Source of the DNA: Draconibacterium orientale
Lineage (GTDB): Bacteria; Bacteroidota; Bacteroidia; Bacteroidales; JAADGE01
Direction of reading: 5' to 3'
Length of the DNA stretch: 10,194 bases
Assembly: GCA_020718265.1 (NCBI GenBank)
Contig: DYSM01000090.1
Location: forward strand, 1-10,194
Shown: positions 1 through 6,522 of the stretch, one piece after another
Numbering within the stretch: the first letter of the stretch is position 1
Layout: the number at the start of each line of letters is the position of its first letter
Made by a program: the position numbers and the translations under genes
The notes under the pieces: generated by a model
Database searches by the model: none
Told to the model about the DNA's origin: nothing
What the model saw: only the letters and a program-made list of their open reading frames with translations

Positions 1-6
1 AAAAAT

Positions 7-1416
7 ATGAGTGAGCCGACAAAATCTGTAAAAGAATTGAGTGACGAAATTCTCGCACTTAAGGAACGCATTGATTATTTGCAAAAACTCAACCAAGAAC
101 TGGTAGTGCAAAATAAAGAACTTTTGACTGAAAACGACAGCAACGCCGAATTGCTTTCGTATTTGCCGTCCGATGCCAAGCAACAATTTGAAAAAGGCTC
201 AAGCTCCGGACTTCGATATAAAATGGTAACAGTCTTATATTCCGACGTCAAAGGTTTTACGGAACTTGCCGCCGAACGTGATGCGCAAGGCTTAATTGAC
301 GATTTGGATAATTTCTTTTTCAAAATTGACGAAGTTGTTGAGCGGAATAACATTCAACGCGTAAAATCCATCGGCGACTCATACATGTGTGCGGGCGGAA
401 TTCCGAAAAAAAACAGAACAAATCCGATAGAAGTCATTCTTGCCGCGCTTGAGATGCAGGCTTATCTCTACACGTTACAGGAAGATTCCGAACGCGATAA
501 CCGAAAAATTTGGGATTTAACGTTTGGCGTACATACAGGACCTGTAACCGCAAGTACATCTGGCAAAAAGAAAATTTCCTACGACATCAAAGGCGATACC
601 GTAAATATTGCAAGCAGAATAGAGTCGGCAAGTAAGCCGGGAATTATCAATATTTCGGCAATGACTTATGAACTTGTGAAAGATTTTTTTGTTTGCGAAT
701 ACAGCAGCAAAATGCCCGTGAAATACATGGGCGACATTACGGTGTACGAAGTCAAAGGCATTCGCCCGGAACTCTCCGTGGACGGCAAAGGAAAAACGCC
801 GAATCGACTGTTCAAAACTAAATTTCAAATGATTAAATTTGAAGATTTGAACGACTACATACTCGACAAATTGGAACGCGAACTGCCTAAGCATCTGTAT
901 TATCACAACCTAAAACATACGATTGATGTTACCATCGGCGTGGAAATTATCGGCAGCGGCGAAGGCGTAACGAACGAAGAAATGTTGCTGTTGAAAACTG
1001 CTGCGGTTCTGCACGATTTCGGACAAGTAAAAGGTGCGGTGGACCACGAAGAACGCGGTTGCGAATTTGCCCGAGAAATTCTCCCGAAGTTCGGCTACGA
1101 AGAAGACGAAATTGAACTGATTACAGGCATTATTATGGCTACAAAACTGCCGCCGAAACCACAAACTATCCTGCAAAAAATTATTGCCGATGCCGATTTA
1201 GACTATCTCGGACGCCGAGACATGGTTCCGGTTTCTGACACGCTTTACCGCGAGTTGAAAGTACAAGGTCTCATCGGTTCGTTCAATGACTGGAATAAAC
1301 TTCAATTAAAATTTTTGTCAGTACACTCCTATTTTACAAAAACCGCTCAAAGTATGCGCCAAGTAAATAAGGAAGAGCAAATTGAACGCATCAAAGCCTT
1401 AATTACCGAAGATTAA
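7..1416 (+). CDS. Class III adenylate cyclase fused to a C-terminal HD phosphohydrolase domain
   Basis: Predicted to make cAMP from ATP; no membrane segment is visible, so it should be cytosolic. Residues ~8-50 are a leucine-rich coiled coil, probably for dimerisation. Residues ~72-250 form the class III cyclase domain. Metal-binding aspartates are D80 (SDVKGFT) and D124 (GDSY). The adenine-selecting pair is K120 and D193, which favours ATP over GTP. N200 and R204 fit the transition-state residues, so the catalytic set looks complete. Residues ~275-455 resemble an HD metal-dependent phosphohydrolase: H300/H304 (YHNLKHT), H336-D337, H347 and an ADAD motif at 394-397. The HD substrate is unknown; a cyclic nucleotide is one possibility. 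The 3' end overlaps ribF on the other strand by 18 bp. The ATG lies six bases from the window edge, so an upstream start cannot be excluded. The family calls are strong; bifunctionality is inference. Confidence 0.9.
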   Translation: MSEPTKSVKELSDEILALKERIDYLQKLNQELVVQNKELLTENDSNAELLSYLPSDAKQQFEKGSSSGLRYKMVTVLYSDVKGFTELAAERDAQGLIDDLDNFFFKIDEVVERNNIQRVKSIGDSYMCAGGIPKKNRTNPIEVILAALEMQAYLYTLQEDSERDNRKIWDLTFGVHTGPVTASTSGKKKISYDIKGDTVNIASRIESASKPGIINISAMTYELVKDFFVCEYSSKMPVKYMGDITVYEVKGIRPELSVDGKGKTPNRLFKTKFQMIKFEDLNDYILDKLERELPKHLYYHNLKHTIDVTIGVEIIGSGEGVTNEEMLLLKTAAVLHDFGQVKGAVDHEERGCEFAREILPKFGYEEDEIELITGIIMATKLPPKPQTILQKIIADADLDYLGRRDMVPVSDTLYRELKVQGLIGSFNDWNKLQLKFLSVHSYFTKTAQSMRQVNKEEQIERIKALITED

Positions 1417-2328
1417 GCCGGTTATGTGAACTTTATCGGTTTCTAATTGAGACTGAAGATTTTCTATAAGTTCAAATTTCTTCTCAGCACGAATATATTC
1501 TAAAAATTCGAGCGTAACTTCTTGTCCATAAATATCTTCTTTGAAGTTAAAAATATGAACTTCAACACTTAGGTTATTCACATTATCAATCGTGGGGCGC
1601 GTCCCTATGTTAAGCATTCCTGCGTGTTTACGATTGTGAATGAGCACATTTACGGCGTACACACCCGAAAGCGGCAAAACTTTTTCAGGAGAAGAAAGCT
1701 CAAGATTCGCAGTCGGGAAACCGATGCGCCGTCCAACTTTATTTCCGTGCACTACCCTACCCGATAACCGATACGGATAACCCAACATTTTGGCTGCAAG
1801 TTTCACTTCACCTGCTTCCAAAGCTTGTCGAATTTTTGTAGAACTCACAATTGTTCCGTCTTCGCGTAACTCGCCCACGCGTTCAACATCAAAGCCGTGA
1901 GACAAGGTGCATTTTTTCAACAACTCCGTATCACCTTGTCTGTCGCGCCCGAAATGATGGTCATGCCCGACAATTAAATGACTTGTTTTCAATGTTTTAA
2001 ATAAAATTTGATATATAAACTCACAAGAAGTCATTTGCGAAAATTCGGGCGTAAACGGAAAAACAATCAAATGACCAACACCAAAAACAGACAGCAATTG
2101 CGCTTTTTCATTTACCGTGTTTAGCAGTCCAAGTTTTTGATTCGGGAAAAGCAATGAGCGCGGATGCGGATAAAACGTAAAAACAACACTCTCACCTTGC
2201 GTTTCGAGGGCACGTTCTTTCAACCGTCTCAATATAGCTTTATGCCCAAGATGCACACCGTCGAACGTTCCGACCGTTACAACCGGCTTGCGAATATCGT
2301 AAAACTGTTCAAGTTTGTGAATTGTCAT
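1399..2328 (-). CDS. ribF: Bifunctional riboflavin kinase / FMN adenylyltransferase (FAD synthetase)
   Basis: RibF phosphorylates riboflavin to FMN and then adenylates FMN to FAD in the cytosol. The N-terminal nucleotidyltransferase domain (about residues 12-180) shows GTFDGVHLGH (20-29), VGHDHHFG (120-127) and SSTKIR (162-167). The C-terminal flavokinase domain (about 183-308) shows GRRIGFPTAN (199-208), NIGTRPT (240-246) and VEVHIFNF with the likely catalytic Glu at 256. A length of 309 residues is normal for the family. An in-frame TTG sits one codon upstream (2329-2331); I prefer the ATG at 2326-2328. The gene is divergent from mrp, with a TACATTTG box about 20 bp upstream of the start. 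Its stop codon lies inside the end of the convergent cyclase gene, and there is no terminator between the two. I see no FMN riboswitch in the short leader. Confidence 0.95.
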   Translation of the reverse strand: MTIHKLEQFYDIRKPVVTVGTFDGVHLGHKAILRRLKERALETQGESVVFTFYPHPRSLLFPNQKLGLLNTVNEKAQLLSVFGVGHLIVFPFTPEFSQMTSCEFIYQILFKTLKTSHLIVGHDHHFGRDRQGDTELLKKCTLSHGFDVERVGELREDGTIVSSTKIRQALEAGEVKLAAKMLGYPYRLSGRVVHGNKVGRRIGFPTANLELSSPEKVLPLSGVYAVNVLIHNRKHAGMLNIGTRPTIDNVNNLSVEVHIFNFKEDIYGQEVTLEFLEYIRAEKKFELIENLQSQLETDKVHITGLIFGN

Positions 2329-2350
2329 CAATACAAAAAAAATCAGATTG

Positions 2351-2358
2351 CAAATGTA
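2351..2358 (-). promoter_or_regulatory. Probable -7 promoter box of ribF
   Basis: The minus strand reads TACATTTG, a full match to the Bacteroidota -7 consensus TAnnTTTG. It lies 22 bp upstream of the ribF ATG, implying a short leader of under 20 nt. The -33 position falls in a T-rich tract without a clean TTG, so only half of the promoter is well supported. Confidence 0.5.
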
Positions 2359-2402
2359 TTTATTTTCAGTTTAAAAAAAATGAAAATAAAATTTGATAAA
2401 AT

Positions 2403-2434
2403 ATTGTTTAGAATAAATCTAAATTGTAATTTTG
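2403..2434 (+). promoter_or_regulatory. Promoter of the mrp-nfu operon
   Basis: A -33-like ATTG (2403-2406) is followed after 20 bp by TAATTTTG (2427-2434), a full match to the Bacteroidota -7 consensus TAnnTTTG with correct spacing. Transcription should start near 2440, giving a leader of about 55-60 nt before the mrp ATG at 2498. Confidence 0.65.
2407..2423. promoter_or_regulatory. Candidate operator: perfect 6-bp dyad in the mrp promoter spacer
   Basis: TTTAGA (2407-2412) and TCTAAA (2418-2423) form a perfect inverted repeat around a 5-bp spacer. It sits wholly between the -33 and -7 elements, where a bound dimer would block RNA polymerase. The regulator is unknown; the nearby Rrf2 protein is a candidate by context only. 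In AT-rich DNA a dyad this short can occur by chance. Confidence 0.35.
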
Positions 2435-2484
2435 CAGCGAAAGAAAATTTAGTTCAAAGGAAATCTACAACATTGAAATTTCAA

Positions 2485-2499
2485 AATAATAATAATAAT
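2485..2499 (+). repeat. (AAT)5 microsatellite running into the mrp start codon
   Basis: Five tandem AAT units end inside the mrp ATG, the last unit supplying the A and T of the start codon. The tract occupies the ribosome-binding region, and no Shine-Dalgarno site is present there. Slippage would change leader length but not the reading frame. Confidence 0.7.
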
Positions 2500-3628
2500 G
2501 AAATATAGCATAGAACACGTTATCAATGCGTTATCCCAAGTTAAAGATCCCGAAAGCGGAAAAGACATTGTAAGCCTCAACGCCATAAATTCCTTGGCTT
2601 TGGAAGACGGAAAAATCAGTTTTTCGCTCGTATTGCCCGGCAATAATCCCTTTTCTAAATCCATAGAAAAAGCTTGTCGTAAGATTTTAGAACAAAATTT
2701 AGACGGCAACACAAGTATTGAAATTCAAAACACACCGAAAATTCAGGCAAAACCTATAAGCATCGGACGTACGGACGACCAAAAAATGCTTCCCGGTGTA
2801 AAAAATATTCTTGCCATAGCTTCAGGCAAAGGCGGCGTCGGAAAATCGACGGTAGCTGTGAACCTTGCCGTAGCTCTTGCCCAAACAGGCGCAAAAGTCG
2901 GACTTTTAGATGCCGACGTTTACGGACCATCAGTTCCTAAGATGTTCGGCGTTGAAAACGAAAAACCTACGATAACAAAAATCGACGGAAAAGACATCAT
3001 TGTGCCAATTGAAAAATACGGCGTAAAAATGTTGTCCATCGGCTTTTTTGTGCGCCCCGAAGATGCACTCATTTGGCGCGGCAGCATGGCAAACAGCGCA
3101 CTCACACAATTTATCAGAGATGCAGATTGGGGCGAATTAGATTATTTTCTCATCGACCTACCGCCCGGAACCGGAGACATCCATCTCACAATGGTACAGA
3201 CAATTCCGATTACGGCAGCCGTTATCGTGAGCACGCCGCAGCAAGTAGCCTTAGCAGACGCGTTGCGCGGTGTCGGTATGTTCCGTGCAGAAAAAATTGA
3301 AGTCCCGATTATCGGTTTTATCGAAAATATGGCATATTTCACACCGGCAGAACTTCCGAACAACAAATATTACATTTTCGGAAAAGACGGCTTGAAAAAT
3401 TTAGCCGAACGCTTAGAAATTCCGCTTCTGGGACAAATTCCGCTCGTTCAAAGCATTTGCGAGAACGGCGATAAAGGCTCTCCGAGTGTTTTGGATACAG
3501 AATCGCCGACAGGAAAAGCCTTTGCAGAACTTGCTTTGAACGTGTCAGAAAAAATTGAAGAACGCAATGAGCGCTTAGCTCCGACCAAAAAAGTAGAAAT
3601 AGACCCGAACGCAAACTGCGCCGTATAA
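2498..3628 (+). CDS. Mrp/ApbC/NBP35-family Fe-S cluster carrier ATPase lacking the CxxC motif
   Basis: P-loop ATPase of the family that delivers iron-sulfur clusters to apoproteins in the cytosol. Residues 1-~78 are the MIP18/DUF59-type domain found at the N-terminus of many bacterial Mrp proteins. The ATPase domain follows: deviant Walker A SGKGGVGKST (109-118), Walker A' DADVYGPS (138-145) and Walker B with DLPPG (220-224). The length of 376 residues is typical. After ENM (276-278), where family members usually carry the cluster-binding CxxC, this protein reads YFTPAELPNNKYYIFG with no cysteine. The only cysteines are C60, C321 and C374, the last three residues from the C-terminus. I recall similar CxxC-less forms in other Bacteroidota, so this may be a clade feature rather than damage. 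An Nfu scaffold gene follows after 14 bp, supporting an Fe-S role. Confidence 0.93.
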   Translation: MKYSIEHVINALSQVKDPESGKDIVSLNAINSLALEDGKISFSLVLPGNNPFSKSIEKACRKILEQNLDGNTSIEIQNTPKIQAKPISIGRTDDQKMLPGVKNILAIASGKGGVGKSTVAVNLAVALAQTGAKVGLLDADVYGPSVPKMFGVENEKPTITKIDGKDIIVPIEKYGVKMLSIGFFVRPEDALIWRGSMANSALTQFIRDADWGELDYFLIDLPPGTGDIHLTMVQTIPITAAVIVSTPQQVALADALRGVGMFRAEKIEVPIIGFIENMAYFTPAELPNNKYYIFGKDGLKNLAERLEIPLLGQIPLVQSICENGDKGSPSVLDTESPTGKAFAELALNVSEKIEERNERLAPTKKVEIDPNANCAV

Positions 3629-3642
3629 CCCGATATTTGAAA

Positions 3643-3900
3643 ATGACAGACAGTGCAAAATCCGAATTAGAACACAAAGTCAGGCTCGTGCTGGATTCAG
3701 TGCGCCCTTACTTGCTTGCCGACGGAGGCGATATTCAACTGGTTTCCGTTACGAATGAGATGAACGCCGAAGTATTTTTACTTGGCGCGTGCAATTCCTG
3801 CGGCATGAGTTTCCAAACGCTTGCAAGTGTAGAGTGCTCAATAAAAAGTTCTATTCCCGAAATAAATCGTGTCATTGCAATTGATTACAATTTCGAATAA
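3643..3900 (+). CDS. Nfu-type Fe-S scaffold (NifU C-terminal domain protein)
   Basis: A single NifU C-terminal domain of 85 residues. Such proteins bind a labile [4Fe-4S] cluster across a dimer and pass it to client proteins. The family signature is present: LLADGGDIQLVSV near residues 24-36, then GACNSCGMS with the cluster ligands C50 and C53. An in-frame TTG two codons upstream (3637) would give 87 residues; the ATG at 3643 is preferred. It lies 14 bp after the mrp stop codon and ends just before a strong hairpin terminator, so the two genes almost certainly form one transcript. Its intact CxxC contrasts with the missing CxxC in the upstream Mrp, suggesting that Nfu holds the cluster while Mrp supplies ATPase activity; that division of labour is inference. 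Confidence 0.92.
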   Translation: MTDSAKSELEHKVRLVLDSVRPYLLADGGDIQLVSVTNEMNAEVFLLGACNSCGMSFQTLASVECSIKSSIPEINRVIAIDYNFE

Positions 3901-3905
3901 TTAAA

Positions 3906-3946
3906 ATTTCAAAAAAAAGCAGCAAAAACCTGCTTTTTTTTGAAAT
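3906..3946. terminator. Rho-independent terminator after mrp-nfu
   Basis: A perfect 17-bp stem (3906-3922 with 3930-3946) surrounds a 7-nt loop. Its core is GCAG/CTGC, flanked by A8 on the left and T8 on the right. The T tract follows the GC core, as expected for intrinsic termination. The symmetric A/T flanks would allow it to work in both directions. Confidence 0.85.
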
Positions 3947-3990
3947 GTCAAATAATAAGCTCAAAGGAGATATTTTACTTTTTTTTTCGT

Positions 3991-4016
3991 TTTGTATTTA
4001 TTTTTTTATATTTTTG
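3991..4016 (+). promoter_or_regulatory. Possible promoter of the Rrf2 gene
   Basis: TATTTTTG (4009-4016) matches the TAnnTTTG -7 consensus and lies 16 bp before the Rrf2 ATG. The nearest upstream TTTG (3991-3994) is only 14 bp away, shorter than the usual 19-21 bp, and the whole region is T-rich. The assignment is therefore tentative. Confidence 0.35.
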
Positions 4017-4032
4017 AAAAAATTTTGACAAA

Positions 4033-4479
4033 ATGCTTTCTAACACTTGTAAATACGGAATCAGAGCAGTCATTTACCTTGCAGTAAACGGAGACGGACC
4101 TAAAAAAATCGGAATAAAAAAGATTTCGGAAGATTTGAAATTGCCGGCACCATTTCTGGGTAAAATTCTGCAACAACTTGCCAAGCAAAAAATCTTAGAC
4201 TCCACAAAAGGTCCAAACGGAGGATTCTCAATGGCTCGAAACCCGGACGAAGTGTCGCTTTACGATATTGTTGCGATTATTGACGGAACAGACATTTTTG
4301 AAGAATGCCTTATCGGTATGCAAGTTTGTAAACGAAACAAAGATTTTATAGACAGCGATTGTCCGTTCTTTAAAAAATCGCACAAAGTACGTTCCGATTT
4401 AAAGTCTTTGTTTGAAAATCAAAGTATCGGAGCTTACGCCAAAGGCATCAGAACACTCGACGCAGACATCGCACTTTAG
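4033..4479 (+). CDS. Rrf2-family transcriptional regulator, probable Fe-S sensor
   Basis: A DNA-binding repressor or activator of the IscR/NsrR/RirA type, 148 residues, normal for the family. The N-terminus LSNTCKYGIRAVIYLA is characteristic, followed by a winged helix-turn-helix; GPNGGFSMAR (60-69) is the usual wing segment. Three cysteines in the effector region, C92, C99 and C110, match the family's Fe-S ligand pattern (spacing C-x6-C-x10-C), so cluster binding is likely. It lies just downstream of the mrp-nfu operon but beyond its terminator, so it is a separate unit that may respond to Fe-S, iron or redox status. Its targets cannot be read from this window. The 3' end overlaps the convergent VanZ gene by 32 bp. 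Confidence 0.92.
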   Translation: MLSNTCKYGIRAVIYLAVNGDGPKKIGIKKISEDLKLPAPFLGKILQQLAKQKILDSTKGPNGGFSMARNPDEVSLYDIVAIIDGTDIFEECLIGMQVCKRNKDFIDSDCPFFKKSHKVRSDLKSLFENQSIGAYAKGIRTLDADIAL

Positions 4480-4864
4480 GAACAATCAGAAAAAAAAGAA
4501 TCGCAAGTAAAGCACCGATAATGTCGGTTGCAAAATCAAGCCATTCGGAAGATCTGCGCACAAACGGATGAGTTTGGGCAATTTCTATTAGTCCGCCCAT
4601 TGAAACTGAAATGAATGCCGAGAGAAGAAAAACCATGACAGGTTTGAACTCCGAATATTTTGAAATATCTAAAATTAGCGCACCCGAAAGCATGAAAAAC
4701 ATGAACAGGTGCGCTATTTTGTCGAAATAAGGCAACACAAAAATAGATTCTGTTTTTATCGAATCGGCGGGCATCAGAGTTAATACAACTACGACAGTTA
4801 TTGCCGCAATCGACTTGTAATATCGCTTAAAAAAACGCTTCACGTGGCAGGCATCTACCTTCAT
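4448..4864 (-). CDS. VanZ-like family small membrane protein
   Basis: Predicted inner-membrane protein of about 138 residues with four hydrophobic segments: SIAAITVVVVLTLMP, then IAHLFMFFMLSGALIL, then VFLLSAFISVSMGGLIEIAQ, then DIIGALLAILFFLIV. The YFDKIAHLFMFF, LIEIAQ and WLDFATDIIGALL motifs are typical of VanZ-like proteins. VanZ itself gives low-level teicoplanin resistance, but most chromosomal homologues have no known role, so no resistance should be inferred. The start is uncertain. The ATG at 4864 is used here; a GTG at 4843 gives VKRFFKRYYK, a more typical N-terminus, and a TTG at 4882 is also in frame. The gene overlaps Rrf2 at its 3' end and hemW at its 5' end, both on the opposite strand. 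Confidence 0.85.
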   Translation of the reverse strand: MKVDACHVKRFFKRYYKSIAAITVVVVLTLMPADSIKTESIFVLPYFDKIAHLFMFFMLSGALILDISKYSEFKPVMVFLLSAFISVSMGGLIEIAQTHPFVRRSSEWLDFATDIIGALLAILFFLIVPKVRCLRRVF

Positions 4865-5971
4865 ATTCCGTTTTGTAAACAAAAATGTTATTATTGCGAT
4901 TTTTATAAAGTTGTATCGCCCAAACTGTTGCCGGATTTTATATCTGCACTTAAAACTGAGATAAAATTACAAGCCGGTTATCTCGAAAAAGAACAAATTG
5001 AGACCGTTTATTTTGGCGGCGGCACACCTTCTTCCCTTTCGCACGCACAAATAAACGAGATTTTTTCTGAACTTCAAAACAATTTTCAAATAGATGCACA
5101 TGCTGAAATAACTTTTGAAGCAAACCCCGACGATTTAACTGCCGAATATATTGCAGAATTGCAGAAAACACCGATAAATCGAATCAGTTTGGGCATTCAA
5201 TCCTTTTTTGACAATGACCTCAAACGCATGAACCGCCGACATTCGGGAGCGGAAGCAATTGCATCCGTAAGACGCTTGCAAGAAGCAGGTTACGAAAATA
5301 TCAGCGGCGATTTAATCTACGGTTTACCCGAACAAACATCGGAAAAATGGTCGGAAAATCTCAAACTTTTTTTCGATTTGAATATTCCGCATTTGTCGGC
5401 GTATCATCTTACTTATGAGAAAGATACAGCCTTTTACAAAATGTTAAAATCAGGTAAATTAGCGGAACACGCCGACAAAAAGAGTGAAGAGTTCTTTACT
5501 ACCCTACTCGACCTTGCGCACACAAACGGTTTCCTGCAATATGAAATTTCAAATTTTGCAAAACTCGGATTGCACTCTCGCCACAATTCAACATATTGGA
5601 CGAACACGCCATATCTTGGACTTGGACCTTCGGCGCATTCGTATAACCGAACCTCGCGACAATGGAATAAAGCTGACGTAAAACATTATATTACCGAACT
5701 TTATGAAGGAAAACTTTGCTGCGAAACGGAGATTTTGTCGAAAGCAGATTTATACAATGAATTTGTAATGAAGAATTTACGAAAAGTTTCAGGTGTGAAT
5801 TTGCACGAATTAGAATCGAGTTTTGAAGAATCATTCAAAAAAATATTTTGGGAAAGTGCCCGAAAATACCAAGCAAGCAAACATTTGGAAATTAACAAAG
5901 ATTCCGTATTTTTGTCGCGGTCGGGCATGTTTATTTCAGACCGCATTATATCGGAAATGTTTTATGTTTGA
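4844..5971 (+). CDS. hemW: HemW, radical SAM heme chaperone
   Basis: HemW is related to coproporphyrinogen III dehydrogenase HemN but acts as a heme-binding chaperone that delivers heme to target proteins. The radical SAM motif is C11-x3-C15-x2-C18 (PFCKQKCYYCDF), followed by GGGTPS (58-63) for SAM binding. HNSTYW (247-252) is the conserved motif linked to heme binding in HemW. The length of 375 residues is typical. The start is GTG at 4844, chosen because MAGIYLHIPFC is the conserved HemW N-terminus and no better ATG is nearby. The start lies inside or against the 5' end of the divergent VanZ gene, so its promoter must lie within that gene. Its TGA stop overlaps the next gene's ATG region by 8 bp, indicating translational coupling. 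The missing fourth cysteine of the HemN CxxxCxxCxC motif supports HemW over HemN. Confidence 0.94.
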   Translation: MAGIYLHIPFCKQKCYYCDFYKVVSPKLLPDFISALKTEIKLQAGYLEKEQIETVYFGGGTPSSLSHAQINEIFSELQNNFQIDAHAEITFEANPDDLTAEYIAELQKTPINRISLGIQSFFDNDLKRMNRRHSGAEAIASVRRLQEAGYENISGDLIYGLPEQTSEKWSENLKLFFDLNIPHLSAYHLTYEKDTAFYKMLKSGKLAEHADKKSEEFFTTLLDLAHTNGFLQYEISNFAKLGLHSRHNSTYWTNTPYLGLGPSAHSYNRTSRQWNKADVKHYITELYEGKLCCETEILSKADLYNEFVMKNLRKVSGVNLHELESSFEESFKKIFWESARKYQASKHLEINKDSVFLSRSGMFISDRIISEMFYV

Positions 5972-6506
5972 AGCAAATTTATCTGAAAATCTGACACTTA
6001 GCCTACAAAACCTGTGGTCGTTATCGGCAATGTATCTGCTTGTTTCTACAATTTCCGCTTTTCTGATTCCGCGCTACAACTTGCAAAAATTTCTGCTCAC
6101 TCCAAAGGTTAAACATCACACAATCATCGGAAAAATTGGGTATTACCTTTTACTGGCTCTGCCTGTTTTTATGCCGTTCTCTTCGCTTAAACTATTGGAA
6201 TACACAGGAGTAATCGTTTTTTTTATTGGAATTTTAATTTATCTTGCCGGAATATTTTACTTTTCTATCAGCGAACATGATAAATTTGCAGATGAAGGTA
6301 TTTTCAGGATTTTTAAACATCCCGTTTATGTCGGATTTTTTGTAATTTTGCTCGGAATTTCATTTGCATCCGGAAGCGTTATTTATCTTGCTTTCAGTAT
6401 TTTATATTTTTTTAATAACAGAGTTTTGCAAAAATCGGAAGAAAAATATTGTGTAAAAAAATACGGACAGGACTACGAAAATTATATCAAACATGTCAAA
6501 TTTTAA
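5964..6506 (+). CDS. Isoprenylcysteine carboxyl methyltransferase-like membrane protein
   Basis: A 180-residue membrane protein of the ICMT/phospholipid methyltransferase superfamily, which transfers methyl groups from SAM. Hydrophobic segments lie at about 17-36, 55-71, 79-102 and 121-151. The C-terminal half carries the superfamily's SAM-binding pattern: EGIFRIFKHPVYVGF (111-125) with the RxxxHPxY core, then a Glu pair E159-E160 and GQDYENYI (168-175). The substrate is unknown; bacterial members are not necessarily prenyl-cysteine enzymes. A longer reading from 5823 exists but would lie inside hemW in another frame. The ATG at 5964 overlaps the hemW stop by 8 bp and begins just before the family-like region, so it is preferred. 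The SDR gene follows after 16 bp, consistent with one operon. Confidence 0.85.
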   Translation: MFEANLSENLTLSLQNLWSLSAMYLLVSTISAFLIPRYNLQKFLLTPKVKHHTIIGKIGYYLLLALPVFMPFSSLKLLEYTGVIVFFIGILIYLAGIFYFSISEHDKFADEGIFRIFKHPVYVGFFVILLGISFASGSVIYLAFSILYFFNNRVLQKSEEKYCVKKYGQDYENYIKHVKF

Positions 6507-6522
6507 ATCTCAATAAAAAAGA

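Noticed and set aside
517..906. Long antisense open frame within the cyclase gene
   Set aside because: Its translation has no recognisable domain, and the sense strand encodes a well-conserved cyclase. It is a shadow frame.
2329..2497. FMN riboswitch or other structured leader near ribF
   Set aside because: The 169-bp gap is AT-rich and shows only promoter boxes, a short dyad and an AAT repeat; no RFN-element-like conserved segments are visible.
2164..2508. Plus-strand open frame spanning the start of ribF and the divergent intergenic region
   Set aside because: It runs antisense through ribF and across both predicted promoters into the mrp start, with a low-complexity lysine- and asparagine-rich product. 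It is not a credible gene.
3962..3972. Strong Shine-Dalgarno-like AAAGGAGATAT upstream of the Rrf2 gene
   Set aside because: It lies about 60 bp before the ATG, no start codon follows at a useful distance, and it lies upstream of the predicted promoter. I treat it as chance.
4448..4864. VanZ-like gene as a glycopeptide resistance determinant
   Set aside because: No other van genes are present, and chromosomal VanZ-like membrane proteins are common without any resistance role.
5823..5963. Upstream 47-codon extension of the ICMT-like gene
   Set aside because: It lies entirely inside the hemW coding region in another frame, lacks the hydrophobic pattern of the protein, and the ATG at 5964 is ideally placed over the hemW stop.
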